Counted from the stretch's first letter, positions 1-13,700 are shown. The stretch: DNA of 64,000 bases from Aptenodytes patagonicus (GCF_965638725.1 NC_134952.1:59374065-59438064); one strand, 5' to 3'. The notes: a model not told the origin generated them from the letters alone. Program-made: numbers and translations.

Positions 1-3000
1 CATGTTACAATTAAGACAGCTGCTTGTGGCTAGTCTTACCTTTCCCTTCTGGTCACAGATATGTTTACTGGACAAACATAGTCTATAGTATCAACCTTTT
101 GTTTTGTCTTCCAAAGCTACAACCGGGCATATTCCTCCCCTAAAAATAACGTAAAAAGAGAGTATATAACTGTACATGCTCCAATTTTATCCCCTGCTTT
201 CAGTAAATGTCTACCTGTTCGTCCTGTTTGTATAGTCTGAAAGGACCACCTCAAACTAACACAACTTTGCCCCGTGATTTTAGATAATAACAATGTAGCT
301 TTAATTGCCTGTTCAGTATGCTCTATTTCTTTTCTAGAGCTTTCTTATCCATAAAGATCTTCAGAGAAAACTTGTAGTAATTTTAGTCAATGATTTAGCA
401 GTCAATACTTAGAAAAGAAATGTCTCCAAATCCAAAGTTTAGTTCTACCCATAAAGGCAATTATCTGCACCCAGCACATTCTCATTCAACAGCTGCTAAC
501 AACTGTTTTCAAGAGGTATGTATGCAAAGTCCTATCCGCCCACTGCCGTTGTAAAGCCAAAGGCAAGAATTTACATTACGCTTCATGGACATGATTGATA
601 TCATAACCGATATAGTTCTATCAAATTATTCTTTACTTTAGTGAAATTTTAGTGAAGGCAAGATACAGTAAAAGCAGAATTTTACAGTGCTGGCCTTGAA
701 CATACACAGGTTTGAACAGCATATGATTTCAAAATCTTTATTATTGAACATGTAATAAGAATATAATCCTTTGAAAGGATGCTTGAACTACTACTACTAC
801 TACTTTAGTTATTTGTGAACTAACAGAACTTGTTCTGGAATATGCTGACACATGATAAACACAAAATCCTAAAACTCAGCTCAGATGAGGATCATATTTC
901 AGTAGAAATCACATATCCATCTGCATAGTTCAGTTGTACGTGGTAAAATAAACATTCTTTCTCCAGCTTGTTAACAAGGGATTTATGAATTAATAATGTC
1001 ACTGATTTGCTTAAACATTTAAATCTGTATGGTTCAGGATCTTCTTTGGCTCTAGCAACCAGAGATTGTTTAAAGTGATGAGACCAAAGTGCAGTAAAAG
1101 TTGCAGTTCCACATAATGGCTGTGTGAAACACTAAACAAAAATTTTCCAAGTTTTCTACCAAAAAGGAGCAACTAAAAAGCAAAAACTGGCCTTAAATTG
1201 GGGTTCTTTTATGTAATAGATAAGTAGGTGGTGACTAAATTTTTACTAAAATGATAGCTGTTTATTTCTAGTGACCTGGATTTGAATTGAGCTTTAATTT
1301 GAAATTGTTGCATAGTTGTGGGAACTTAAAGAGAGAGAAAGGAGGTGTCAGTCTGCAGTCCAGAGGTAATTCTGGTTTCTGACCTGAGACCAGAGATTCT
1401 CATAAAATAGCATGTGTCCTCCCTTTCAAACCATATTCCCAGGCAAAGTTAAGAATATCAAACCCCAGACAAAAAGAAAGCATGATATTCAGCTTTAAAT
1501 CAAGATATAGTTTGGATGTACAGTATGTAAGGCAAAGCACAGCCACATTGCAATAACGACAAATTAATAAACCACAACTATATAGTGCAGGTAGCTGTGA
1601 AGAGAAAGAAAATACCACCAGTGCTATTTCTTAAGCAAGATACAGTATTTTTTACTCTACCGGTGGTAAACAATTCAGCTTCCCCCCAGGGTGGCAGGAT
1701 CTCTTTCATATTTTCAGAAATACAGATCAGCTTTCTGGAAGTAACCAAAAGAGTTTCAGTGGAAATTTTGTGCCCTCTGCCAACAGGAGTACACAGGTGA
1801 GTGGACAAATACTATGAACAGCTAGTGGACATAAAATCAGCCACTTGGAAATAAAAATTCTTGTTCGTGCTGGTGCATGTTAATGACGTTCTCAAGCATA
1901 GCTTTGAAATTCGTGTTACAGGTCTGCCTCTCTGTGTTTCTGTATGCAGGGCCAAACTGAGTCCCTTGGATAACTCCCTTGCCCTCATTAAACTGTGCCA
2001 GCTTACACCATAGAGAATGAGTTAAGGAACAATTTTTCCCTTTTTAGCCTAACACGGATGAATTTTTCTCTACGTAATATCACTCAGTTAAATATATAAA
2101 CTGATTAAGTAGCAGAAATGTAGATGCTGGATTTACATTGCTAAAGGGTATATATATATAACATTAATTTTTTTAACACATTTAAGTTAATGGAACTAGA
2201 AGATTCTTATTTGAGATTCATCATGACTGAATAAAGTAATTCTGGCTTTCTGAGGTCTGTTTCCGTTCACTGAGACTAGCCACATGGACGCTGCCAAATT
2301 TATCACTTCTTTTTGGAATGTCTCATTTGCATCCTTTACTGCTCATGCATGTGCCAGAACAACTGGATCAGGACTTTCCTCACCAGTTTCTGCACTGCAG
2401 TCATCAGGTTTCCTGAGCAACCTGACTTTGTTCCCTGAAGTGGAGGGACCAGAAAAATTCCTGAATCTAACAACTAGTAAAACTGCTTTCCAACACACTA
2501 TAATGAGGACATGCCAATAATTCCATCGTCAAAGGTAAGAGTTTCCTTTAAACCATAATCCCAATATTGAATTCCTGTAACAGAGGGAAGGAAAGGTGCC
2601 TTTTGATTTAAAATATCTCCTGTCTAGACCATACCCAGAGGAGGATATTTATCACAAAATAATCAGACAAACCACTTTTTAATTATGAGACACTGAAAAA
2701 TCTGAAAGTTTGGAGTTGGGGGGGTGCTGTTTGAAAATTGCACTCCTCTCTTTCTTCTCCTCCCCCCCCCCCCCATTCAAAGGCTAAAGATTTTCAGAGA
2801 TTAAAAAATTCCTATGCAAACCATCCCTCAATGGGCACAAAGGGCTGTTTCCAACAAAAAGAATAATTTGGATATACGTGAAATGATTGGCACAGGGGTC
2901 AAGAGCTTCCCTGACATAACTGACAAAAATTACAGTCTTTGCCATGCCTTATATAAATTTTTCATATTTGTGTTTTACCTGTCTACATTTTATCTTCAAG

Positions 3001-4261
3001 GACATGTTTGCTTTGGTTTTACACTGGGTCTGTACAGCTGCGGGTCAACTCCTGCATCACTTAAATCATGGGAACAATTTGGATATTCAGCAGCTTTGAA
3101 AAAATACTTTTGCTTGTATATTTAGAGGCCTAACTTCAGGCAAGTGATCTGTTAACTTTTCATTATGGAAGTAAATTGTAGCATATAACCAGCAGCTCAG
3201 CTTGTAAACCTGTCACAGATTTTTTTTCTTCCCCCAAGAATCACAGCTGGTTCAAGTGACCAAAACCAAATTTACTTCATGAAGTCTAAGCAATTAGCCC
3301 AAGCTCTATAGTTTTCTTACAAACCGGCAGGGCAGTTGCCACACGTTTGGTATTCTCTGAAGAGTGGGTGTGATCAGAAGGATCTGGACCCATAGACACA
3401 AACTCTTCTTTCCCAGTGAGCATCAACCACCACTACCAACAACTTCAAGTGCCTCTGCCAGCTAGGAAGGTCTGATAGGGAGAATAATTTCTTAGACTAT
3501 AGACACCCAGAAGTAATACTGCTGCCCTATAGACCTATTTCCTTCTTCTGGACTATCCAATGTCACGTGGTCTGTAGTGCTGAAGAGGACCAATGACAAG
3601 TTTCAGACAATCATCAGTCATTTTCTTAAAAAAAACCCAAACAATTTTTCCTCTAAACACAGAAACCCAAAACTATCAGGGCAAAAAGGTGAAAACTTTA
3701 AATGCCCTCACAGTCCATTGCCTCTCTTAAAATAAATGTGCAATACAAAATATCACATTGCACATTCCAAAAATAACCTCCTTGCCCTTGTATTTCTACG
3801 CTGCCTCAGGCTATTGACAAAAACCCTCATAAACCACCACTCGCCAGCAGCATCTGGCAATTTTTAAAATTCTGTAATAAAAACAAGAAAGGGTTGATCA
3901 ATTTACTTGACACTTAAAAATAAATCTAACTGAGCCAGGGATTAACAGCAGAATTTTTAGGCCAAAGAATTTTGCCAGCAAGAGTTATACAGGAGTAAAT
4001 ACTGACAATCAGATTTCTAATGAACTCCTGGTCCTAATTTTCATTATAGAGAAACTACTATATCTAAATAACACAGATTTCCTTGAGTATCATAGAATCA
4101 GAAAGGGTTTCTTCGATGGGTGGTTGCTTTAGGGACCCCGGGTTCTGGCCATATGCAATCTATTTTAGGCTTTTTTAAGCCCAGGTTTTGCCAAAAAGTT
4201 AAAAGCCTCATTAGTAAGGCATGAAACATGCTCACAGAAGGTTTTTTTTCATCAATCCTGC
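1..4261. other. Intergenic DNA, no gene recognised
   Basis: AT-rich single-copy-looking sequence. The open frames are short (about 100 codons or less), of low-complexity composition and match no family I recognise. It contains a 13-C homopolymer at 2762-2774. At about 4089-4106 a string resembling the reversed tail of a bird CR1 (CATAGAATCAGAAAGGG) lies shortly before CR1 copy A. Nothing else can be supported. Confidence 0.6.
2762..2774. repeat. Poly(C) homopolymer, 13 C
   Basis: A run of 13 cytosines follows a pyrimidine-rich stretch. It is a simple repeat, probably length-variable and prone to sequencing error. Confidence 0.9.
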
Positions 4262-4302
4262 CTGTGAAAGGGAAGGGGTTTGAAAGGGCCAGTCAAATCT
4301 GA

Positions 4303-4479
4303 CGAGTCAACAAATGGTTACGGGACTGGTGCCCCAGCCAGGGGTTCGGCTACTTAGACCATGGGACTTGCTTTGAGAAACCTGGTCTACTGGTGGCTGG
4401 TGGGGTCCATCTGTCAGAGAAGGGGAAGAGCATCTTCGGCCATAGGCTTGCCAAGCTGGTGAAGAGGGCTTTAAACTAG
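4303..4479 (+). pseudogene. CR1 ORF1 C-terminal remnant (SGNH/esterase-like end)
   Basis: After a TGA at 4300-4302, an open stretch of 58 codons runs to a TAG at 4477-4479. It reads VNKWLRDWC near the start and GVHLSEKGKSIFGHRLAKLV near the end, then RALN. This matches what I recall of the end of CR1 ORF1, whose C-terminal half is an SGNH-hydrolase-like esterase ending in a D-G-V-H-L block. Here the codon expected to be Asp is GGT (Gly) at 4399-4401, while the His at 4408-4410 is kept. The upstream part of ORF1 (RNA-binding/zinc-finger region) is missing or unrecognisable. The assignment rests on recalled consensus rather than an alignment. Confidence 0.7.
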
Positions 4480-4643
4480 AGCTGCCAGGGGAGGGGAACC
4501 TCAGTCCATCCCACTCCTACCAGTTTGATGCCAGGGCCAGCAATAGATGCCCAGAGCCTGGAGGAGGAACACAGGTCAGCAGGAGAGCGCCTGAAGAGCA
4601 GCACAAAGGAACTCCAGCCAGTAAGACAGCTTCATCGGGGGCC

Positions 4644-5240
4644 CAACTTAAATGCCTCTATGCAAACGCACGTAGCATGGGGAAGAAACAAGAGGAGTTA
4701 GAGACGTGCACGTGCCTGCAGGGCTACAACCTTACTGGCATCATGGAGACGTGGTGGGATGGCTCCTATGATTGGAGTGTTGGGATGGAGGGATACAGGC
4801 TCTTGAGGAAGGACAGGCAGGGGAGACGAGGAGGGGGTGTTGCCCTCTATGTCAAGGACCAGCTGGAGTGCATGGAGCCCCGCCTGGGGATGGATGAGGA
4901 GCCAACCGAGAGCTTGTGGGTCAGGATTAAAGGGAAGACAGGGACGGGTGACATTATGGTGGGGGTCTGCTACAGGCCACCTGACCAGGAAGACCGAGCG
5001 GATGAGGCCCTCTATAGACAGACAGGAGCAGCCTCACGCTCACAAGCCCTGGTCCTCATGGGGGACTTCAACCACCCCAATATCTGTTGGAGGGACAACA
5101 CAGCAGGGCATAAGCAATCCGGGAGGTTCCTGGAATGCGTTGATGATAACTTCCTTCTCCAAGCGGTAGAGGAGCCAACGAGGAGAGGTGCTACGCCGGA
5201 CCTTGTTCTCACCAACAAGGAGGGGCTGGTGGCAAACTGA
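4644..5240 (+). pseudogene. CR1 ORF2 apurinic-like endonuclease domain (copy A)
   Basis: The N-terminal endonuclease of CR1 ORF2 nicks target DNA for target-primed reverse transcription. The frame reads QLKCLYANARSMG before and across the ATG at 4677, then continues to a TGA at 5238-5240. Visible family motifs, numbered from that ATG, are ETWWD (Glu24), RGGGVALYV (51-59), CYRPP (98-102), GDFN (Asp130, Asn132) and [13 protein letters not shown] (173-185). The final SDHEMV motif, containing the catalytic Asp-His, lies beyond a frame change near 5238, at about 5264-5281 in frame with the reverse transcriptase. The domain is therefore complete in sequence but not in one frame. The initiation site of real CR1 ORF2 is not certain here. 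Confidence 0.88.
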
Positions 5241-7419
5241 AGCTCAAGGGCAGCCTGGGTTGCAGTGACCATGAAATGGTGGAGTTCAAGATCCTTAGGG
5301 CACCGAGGAGGGCGCACAGCAAGCTCACGACCCTGGACTTCAGGAGAGCGGACTTTGGCCTCTTCAGGGATCTGCTTGGCAGAGTGCCATGGGACAAAGC
5401 CCTGGAGGGAAGAGGGGCCCAAGAAAGCTGGGTAATATTCAAGGATCACCTCCTCCAAGCTCAGGAGCAATGCCTCCCATCAAAGAGGAAGTCAGGCAAA
5501 AACGCCAGGAGGCCTGCATGGGTGAACAAGGAGCTCTTGGACAAACTCGAACACAAAAAGGAAGCCTACAGAGGGTGGAAGCAAGGACAGGTAGCCTGGG
5601 AGGAATACAGAGAAATTGTCCGAGCAGCCAGGGATCAGGTTAGGAAAGCTAAAGCCCTGATAGAATTAAATCTGGCCAGGGACATCAAGGGCAACAAGAA
5701 AAGATTCTATAGGTACGTCGGGGATAAAAGGAAGATGAGGGAAAATGTGGGCCCTCTCCGGAATGAAACGGGAGACCTGGTTACCCGGGACACGGAGAAG
5801 GCAGAGGTACTCAATGACTTTTTTGTCTCAGTCTTTACTGGCAAGTGCTCGAGCCTCACTGCCCAAGCCGCAGAAGGCAAAGGCGAGGACTGGGAGAATG
5901 AAGAGCCACCCACTGTGGGAGAACATCAGGTTCGAGACCATCTAAGGCACCTGAAGGCATACAAGTACATGGGACCTAATGAGATCCATCCGCGGGTCCT
6001 GAAGGAACTGGTGGATGAAGTTGCTAAGCCACTATCCATCATATCTGAGAAGTCGTGGCAGTCCAGTGAAGTTCCCACTGACTGGAAAAGGGGAAACATA
6101 ACGCCCATTTTTAGATAGGGAAAAAAGGAAGACCCGGGGAACTACAGGCCAGTCAGTCTCACCTCTGTGCCTGGGAAGATCATGGAACAGATCCTCCTGG
6201 AAGCTATGCTAAGGCACATGGAGGACAGGGAGGTGATTCGAGACAGCCAGCATGGCTTCACCAAGGGCAAGTCCTGCCTGACCAACCTAGTGGCTTTCCA
6301 TGATGGAGTGACTACATCAGTGGACACAGGAAGGGCTACAGATGTCGTCTATCTGGACCTCTGTAAGGCCTTTGACACGGTTCCCCACAACATCCTTCTC
6401 TCTAAACTGGAGAGGTATGGATTTGATGGATGGACTGTCCGGTAAAAGGCGAGGAATTGAATCTAACCCGCACCCAGAGGGTAGTGGTCAACAGCGCAAT
6501 GTCCAGATGGAGATTGGTGACGAGTGGCGCCCCACAGGGGTCCGTATTGGGACCGGCACTGTTTAATATCTTCATCAATGACATAGACAGTGGGATCGAG
6601 TGCACCCTCAGCAAGTTTGCAGATGACACCAAGCTGAGTGGTGTGGTCGACACGCCAGAGCGACGGGATGCCATCCAGAGGGACCTGGACAAGCTTGAGA
6701 AGTGGGTCTGGGTGAACCTCATGAGGTTTAACAAGGCCAAGTGCAAGGTCCTGCACCTGGGTCAGGGCAGCCCCCGGTATCAATACAGGCTGGGGGATGA
6801 AGGGATTGAGAGCAGCCCTGCCGAGAAGGACTTGGGGGTACTGGTGGATGAAAAGCTGGACATGAGCCAGCAATGTGCGCTCGCAGCCCAGAAGGCAAAT
6901 CGTATCCTGGGCTGCATCCAAAGAAGCGTGGCCAGCAGGTCGAGGGAGGGGATTCTGCCCCTCTACTCTGCTCTGCTGAGACCCCACCTGGAGTACTGCA
7001 TCCAGCTCTGGAGCCCCCAGCATAAGGAAGACACAGACCTGTTGGAGCGGGTCCAGAAGAGGGCCACGAAAATGATCAGGGGGATGGAACACATCTCCTG
7101 TGAAGAAAGGCTGAGAGAGTTGGGGTTGTTCAGCCTAGAGAAGAGAAGGCTTCGGGGAGACCTATTGCAGCCTATCAGTACTTAAAGGGGGCTTATAAAA
7201 AAGATTGCAGCAAACTTTTTAGCAGGGCTTGTTGCAACAGGACAAGGGGGAATGGTTTTATACTAAAGGGGGGTAGATTTAAACTAGATATAAGGAAGAA
7301 ATTTTTTCACGCTGAGGGTGGTGAAACACTGGCACAGGTTGCCCAGAGAGGTGGTGGATGCCCCATCCCTGGAAACATTCCAGGTCAGGTTGGACGGGGC
7401 TCTGAGCAACCTGATCTAG
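5240..7419 (+). pseudogene. CR1 ORF2 reverse transcriptase and C-terminal region, broken (copy A)
   Basis: The polymerase half of ORF2 is spread over several frames. 5240-6118 holds the endonuclease end and the linker/fingers ([14 protein letters not shown]) and stops at a TAG. 6119-6445, in the same frame, holds [28 protein letters not shown] and motif [15 protein letters not shown]. About 6440-7185, one frame over, holds [12 protein letters not shown], the FADDTK active-site box (both Asp kept) and [12 protein letters not shown] further one-base change near 7165 moves the remaining C-terminal region into another frame, which I read to about 7419. The catalytic motifs survive, so decay is by indels and a nonsense codon rather than loss of the domain. 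Confidence 0.9.
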
Positions 7420-10400
7420 TTGAAGATGTCCCTGCTCACGGCAGGGGGGTTGGACTAGATGACCTTTAAAGGTCCCTTCCAACCCAAACTATTCTGTGAT
7501 TCTAAGTTGCAGGCTCCACAGGTCATGCCAGCAAAGCTGATAAACTTCTGTGAGGCCTCCAATACTTTTTTTGCTTATGCTGATTATAAATTTGTAAGCT
7601 CCTGAGAACTATACGTGGTGCCTCATGGGACATCACCACTCTTGGCAGCCTTCTGGAGAGCTGTCAGTCTCAGGTGAACTTCTGATGCAACGGAGGTCTC
7701 ACTACACCTAGAAGTGCAAACTATTCAGTCTTTTTTTTTTTTTGCCATTTTATTAAAGATAAAGGCATTTCTTAATAAAAACGCTTAGGTAAAACAGAAT
7801 TAGGGCTGGGGATACATCGTCCTTTAAAATACATGCCCCTTAAATGTCAGAAAACCTGGAAATTCGTAGTTAAGCTCCTCATCTCTGATCCTGTAACTTC
7901 ACTGTTCTTCTGTCTCAAACCATTTATGCCAACTCTTTTTGCTATACAGACAGGACAACTCTCTACCCCAGCATCTGACTTCCACACTGGACAGTATATT
8001 AGTCTCCTTTGGTGCCTTCAAATATTGAAGGGAGCATGACGTCTAGAGGCAGACTTGCTCTGGTGGAACTAGTATGGGTGCGAACAGACTCGAATTTGAC
8101 ATTGGACTCGCAGTTTGAAGATGCAGGTTTCTGCTGAACTTCCTTAACTGCAGGCATAAAGCATTTGCAAAGACATGAAGAGTAAATCTCTGCTCAAGTT
8201 GCTTGGATATCTTGATCTACATGCCAAGAAATTTCAGAGCCAGTAAGAAAAAACATGCCAGAGTTAAACTGAAATGAAACTGGCTACATTACTTGTGTAG
8301 CTTTTGCGTTTCTCTCCTGCTGTCTTTGCTGCTGATTGCTACCATTTGGTTTCAGCTGCCTTGGGCACTGCTCCATCCAGTTCAAAATTAATTCTCACAG
8401 TGGCTAAAAAACTTAGGAGACTTCTTCTGTACTGGGGTCCCCAGCCCATTTTGAGAGATCCCATGACTCAGATCAGCATCTGCACTTTTTACTGCTCTCC
8501 AAACTAGAACAAACCTCTGAATATTTTGAGATTCACACATCACCACTATATTATTATTTCTTAGACACTTAGTGTTGCCAGTATAAATTAAACAAGCTTT
8601 GTGACCGATAGTAATGGCTACCCATGAAATACAACATAAAGTACAACGCAGAGAACACAGCTGCACTCACTTTAGTTCTACAGGTCTACACAGTTTTGTC
8701 AGATTTGATGAACTCTAATTACATTGAAATACCCTTCCTCTCGTTCATGGTCAGAAATCTTCCCTTTATGTGCATTTGTCTCTGTAACACACTGCACCTA
8801 AGGGACAGAAGGAGGATGACAGCCGTACCATTTAACTCCCTGCCTGTCCCAAGAGCTGAACAATGGCTCATATCCCACTGCAAACAGCAGTTTTATGGAA
8901 ACAGGGTGACCCCCTAGCCTAGTAGTAACATACCATTTACCTCAGGTTTCTCAGCTATAAACATTAAATCCAAAAAAAATCCAACAACAATCTTTTCATT
9001 TTCCACTGTTTTCCCACACTGAGGACAACATTCTGGTTCACATGTGGGGCATGATAGTACACAGCTTCAGCAAGGAATGTTACGCACATAAACACAAAGC
9101 AAAATGTGATGAGTAAGTAGGACATGGATCACAGGGAAGCCTGATCTGGCATGGAAAAAGCACAGCTGAATAGCCATCAAGTTACTCTTGTCTCGAAACC
9201 AGAACAAGACTCCAGAAGGGAGTATAGCTATTAACTAACTCGCTAAGCCAATCATGTCGCCTTTCACCTACTAACCACCACATTTTTACCTTGGCTTTTG
9301 AGAATAAGGCCAAGGGTTGCAGCTAGTTAGGAAACTCAGCCACACTGAAACACATCGGCTTAAAGCATGGTAGCCTGGTCACCATCCAAAAGCACTAAAA
9401 TTGTCTTCCCACCAACTTCTCTCTTGCAGGTGGGAGCAAGGTACACCTGGAACCAACAGAGGTGGTAGCTTGTCCTGTTCCCTGGTGTTGACGGGGCGAT
9501 GTGGGTAGCAGGACTGGAAGCCATGCACGTGTTTGGGTCAGAGACCGTCCATAAGCTTGTTCTCACAGTGCGGGCAGGTAGAGAGCAGCCAATACATGAC
9601 ATGGGCCTGAAGAACACTTAAGAAGTAAAACAGCAATTTAAAGAGGGATGGGAGGGAGCTCTTTTGGAATAGCGGGGGTTGTGTGTTTGGTGGGTTAATG
9701 TTTGTTTACTTTTTAAAAAATGACACTTCCTATATAGAAAGCAATAATTTCCTACTCCTGTATTAAGTTAAATGATCTAGATCTGTTGACTTCAAAGCAG
9801 CAGCAGCAGTTTACACTGACCAAGAATTAGATAAATATGTTTTTATTAAAACCGTAATAGTTTGAGCAACAGACTTCCTCATTTTTTCCTGTGATCTTGT
9901 TCTAATTGCTCACTGCTTGCTAATTTAAAGTGTTACCAGTCTGGGGTTTGTTACTCTCTTTCCATTTCCAACCAACATGATAAAAGTAACTGTAGTTGAG
10001 GAGAATATTTTTACAGTAAGTAAATGCAAAAGGCTCTGAAAGGCTCTAAAAAAAGCCTTTATAAAAAATGAGGTAGACATTTCTTTATCATTTAAAGTAC
10101 TCATGGCTCAGCAGTTGACGTATTTTTATGTGTTAGCTTATTGGATCAGACATGGAGGCTATTGTTAAAGAAAGTGGAAGCAGACTGTGGGAAAGAAAGT
10201 CATAACTGCAGACACAAAAACACATTTCACTCTCACTGAAGTTTGTGGTAGTGATTGGTTTGACCCTGAGGTGTTGCATGTACAGTAAAAGTGGACTGAA
10301 AGCAACTGAGACTGGTTTAGACTTAAAAAAAATTAGGTCTTCACTGGACCATAAAAACCAAACAACTGGGAGACTGAACCTTATTGTGAAAGGAACATAA

Positions 10401-10670
10401 CACAATTATTGTTGCCTCACATTAACTTTATGCAGATTTCACAAACACTTCCTTTCAAAGTCATTGCCTTGCATTAATTCTTCAGCAAAATTAAATATAC
10501 AATAAATAAAATGAAATATTTGGAGGAGTTTGCATTATTTTATGGAGCTATCCATTAACAGCATCTGAAAAAAAGACAATTTCTGGTTGAACTTCATCCT
10601 GTGAAAGCAAAATTCAACAATTTATAGGCTTACCATAGCTTTTTCTCAACTTCTCATATGGTCAATGATG

Positions 10671-10720
<50 letters not shown>
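10671..10720. repeat. (ATA)n microsatellite, about 16-17 units
   Basis: Fifty bases of perfect ATA/TAA trinucleotide repeat follow the imperfect lead-in GATG. It is a pure uninterrupted tract, so it is likely polymorphic in length. Confidence 0.98.
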
Positions 10721-10721
<1 letters not shown>

Positions 10722-13700
10722 CTTCCCTTCATTTTCTCTTGCTCCTCCAAAATAAATGAAAGCATTACATTAGCCTCCTCCTGAACTCTGTGGCTGGTGA
10801 AAAAACCCAGGAAATGTCTCTAAAATTTCATTCCTTACAACTGGTGCACCAATAGTACTTTTGTGGTTGTAATAAATTGTTTTGCCTGAGGCAGTTTTAG
10901 TAAGAATAGATCTCCTTCCAATTTTATTGTGGTTAGCATAAAGAAAAACTCCCTTATTCTATACAAATTAGGTTTTTTATAATGAAGAAGGTCAAGGCTC
11001 CATAAAGAAATGAAGAGCTGTTCCTTCACATATTCACAAGACAAAAGTTTTGGAAAAATATCCAAATAAAACTGGGAACATATCTATTTTTCAAGGATAT
11101 TTATAGATACAAAAGAATCTCCACCATTTGAATTAGTTATGCATTCTGTATGATCTGTGTCTAATTTAAAACATAAAATCACTAGTACTCCAACTCAGCT
11201 TCTTTTTCCACTCCATTGAATGAAGTGTGCTGCTCAACTAGTCAGAAATTGAGCAGGAGCAAATAACAGTGACTTATTAATGATTTCTAAGACATACCTG
11301 GCAGAAAGCTTAAAAAAAAAAAAAAAATCACAACCAAAGTCATTGTCAGAGAGAGATGCAGGAATTCATTCTTGTTTGTTTCAGAAGGCTGTGGTTCATA
11401 CTAAATCTCCTTCACCGAAAGATTTGTCCCTCTCCCCCTTTTCTGGGAAAAACACTCATTAGCACCAATAGGTTTTTCACAATATGTACTTACATTAAAA
11501 AAAAAAAATCTAAGGAATTTATTTTCCTTTCACAAAAATGCAGGAAAAAGTGAAAAACTGTTTCCACTTTTGATTTCTTCAGTGTGTGAGCAGTCTGTAG
11601 AAGACATGACATGGACTTGATTGTCTGAAAATGAGAAGAAAATTCAGATTCTTCTATGTGTCTCACATTGGAAACTTGTAGACTTTTTTAGCAAGGCATT
11701 CAAAATCACTAGTCACTTCGGAAAATCAAAAGCTTTTACATTGAGCCCCTCCAGAGTAAAACCAGTAAGACAAGACAGTGCAAGTGCAGTTCAACTGAGA
11801 CATCATGATTGTTCTTTTCAAGGTGCAACCCTGCCATCCAAGTTCTTAAGTGGGATTTTTTCCATGAGGATGCATGCAATGAATTTTTTCATGATTGGAT
11901 TGCAACAACCTGACAAAGACTGCATGGCGGCTGCATAATCAGGTATTCATCTGCAGTATAATGATACAGAAACAGTAAATCTGTCCCTCTGTGTTCTAAG
12001 AGATATGGCAGACTCACTCACAGGAAGAAAACAATGAATGAAAATAATTTTGTGCATTTGAATTTTTTTTTTATGTTTAGTTAACAGGGATACTACTTTT
12101 TATTTGTATACATATATCCAGAACAAACATTTAAAAAAGATAGCCACAAACAATATTATGCCCTGTTTAACCATTATACTCCAATAATAAAACCACAACA
12201 TTCAGAGTGACTACAACAAAGTCAATGCTTCTTTAATAGCCTCATTTAGGATTTGAACTAAGAAAAGTCACAGTGCTACCACTATTAAAATACCTACTAC
12301 AAACAGACTACATACCAAGCAACCAAAAAATGCCAGAACAGGAGCTTATCTTTTTTCCTACCCTTCATTGTTGGAACGCTGTTTCACTGCTCGGAAAATG
12401 GCTCCTGGCACCTTTTTGTCTTTGATTTAAATTAGGGACTTGCATTATGGGGTTCATCTCATCTGCTAGAGCCATTCTTTTTTGTGCAAATAAACATTAA
12501 TTGTATCAAACCAACACTGTAGCCAAGAGTTGTAAAACAACCTTTGGGAGGTCCAAACTGAGTAAGGTATCAGACAAGGCAAATCACATCATTCCTGCAT
12601 TGCAGAAGGAGGCCTCTTTGTCTCTTCTCTAGCATGTCACTCTTTATAGTTGTTTTTTTATCCGCATCTCTATCCTTTTCCCAATGCTGAATAAACATAG
12701 GTTCCAAAATCTCAAAGTTTTATGCCAAACAGATTTCTAGCTAGACCTAATGAAGGCACACCTGAAGAAGGCACTCAGCTGTCTCATCTTTCTTCATCTC
12801 CCTCTCTCTCTTACAGTTATATCCTTTCTTGCCACATTAAGCCCTTCTTCCTGGGCTGCACATTACATCTGCTACATTGCCCTTAACCTAAGAACACTCC
12901 ATTTTAAGCAGCTTCCATCAGTCCAAACCTCAGCAACCAAGAGGCTGAGTACAGACGCAAAAGAGATTGGAAAGTGCACAACCAAGAGTGTGGATCCAAA
13001 AGAAGAGTTTTCTGGTAGTGTAAGGGCAGAAAATCAAGAGGAAGAAAAAATACAATGAGATGATAAGGAAGAGAGAAAGACCTGGCAAGGGAAAAAGAGA
13101 AAACAAACCAAATCTACTAGTACCTGATCTTATCTTCGCTGGCATATGGGGCAAAATTGCCAAGGGTGATGGTTTTAGTGAATATGAAATATTTTTCTCA
13201 CACATTTCTGAGCAGTTGAAAACTTACTATCCAGTTGGATTAAACATTTTTTGAGTCCTCAATTAAATATTGTGTTCACATTTTAGCATTTTAACCTAAC
13301 AAAAAATTGAGAAATATTTATTTAAGAAGGAATAAACCAAACAATTTAACATGCAGAAAATCAAAATAATATGTCTTGAGAATATCTATTAATATTTCCC
13401 AACATTTTGCACTACTTACTCACAAAGTCATAAAATATCAAAACAGGAAATTAGAAGCAAGAAAGGAAAACCAAACATCTTCAACTGAGATTTGAAAACA
13501 AAGTGTATACAAACAGAAGGCAACTACTGTTGATAATATTCTGTCAAGAGTATTGCATGTGAAACTATTGAACCAACATATCATAACTGGGGTTTTTGGA
13601 AGTTTAAACTGTAAAGGATATTTTTTGCCATAGATGAAGAACAAGTAAAACGTTTAAAAGATGGATGTAATGAAATTATCAGCAGACTGTTGCCTTTTTA

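Larger units (their letters stand above)
4262..7503 (+). mobile_element. CR1 LINE, copy A (long, decayed, several frame breaks)
   Basis: A plus-strand chicken-repeat-1 type non-LTR retrotransposon of about 3.2 kb. In order it holds the C-terminal end of ORF1 (4303-4479), the ORF2 endonuclease (about 4644-5237), the reverse transcriptase and C-terminal region (about 5240-7419), and a short 3' UTR that ends at about 7490-7503 with ATTCTGTG ATTCT octamers, the usual CR1 terminus. ORF2 is broken by a frame change near 5238, an in-frame TAG at 6116-6118, a frame change near 6440 and another near 7165, so this copy cannot encode a full protein. Its C-terminal and 3' UTR sequence differs clearly from copies B and C, suggesting another subfamily. 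The 5' boundary is approximate. Coding GC is well above the flanking DNA. Confidence 0.93.

Noticed and set aside
2284..2520. 78-codon open frame, plus strand
   Set aside because: Short, unmatched to any family I know, and without splice or promoter context.
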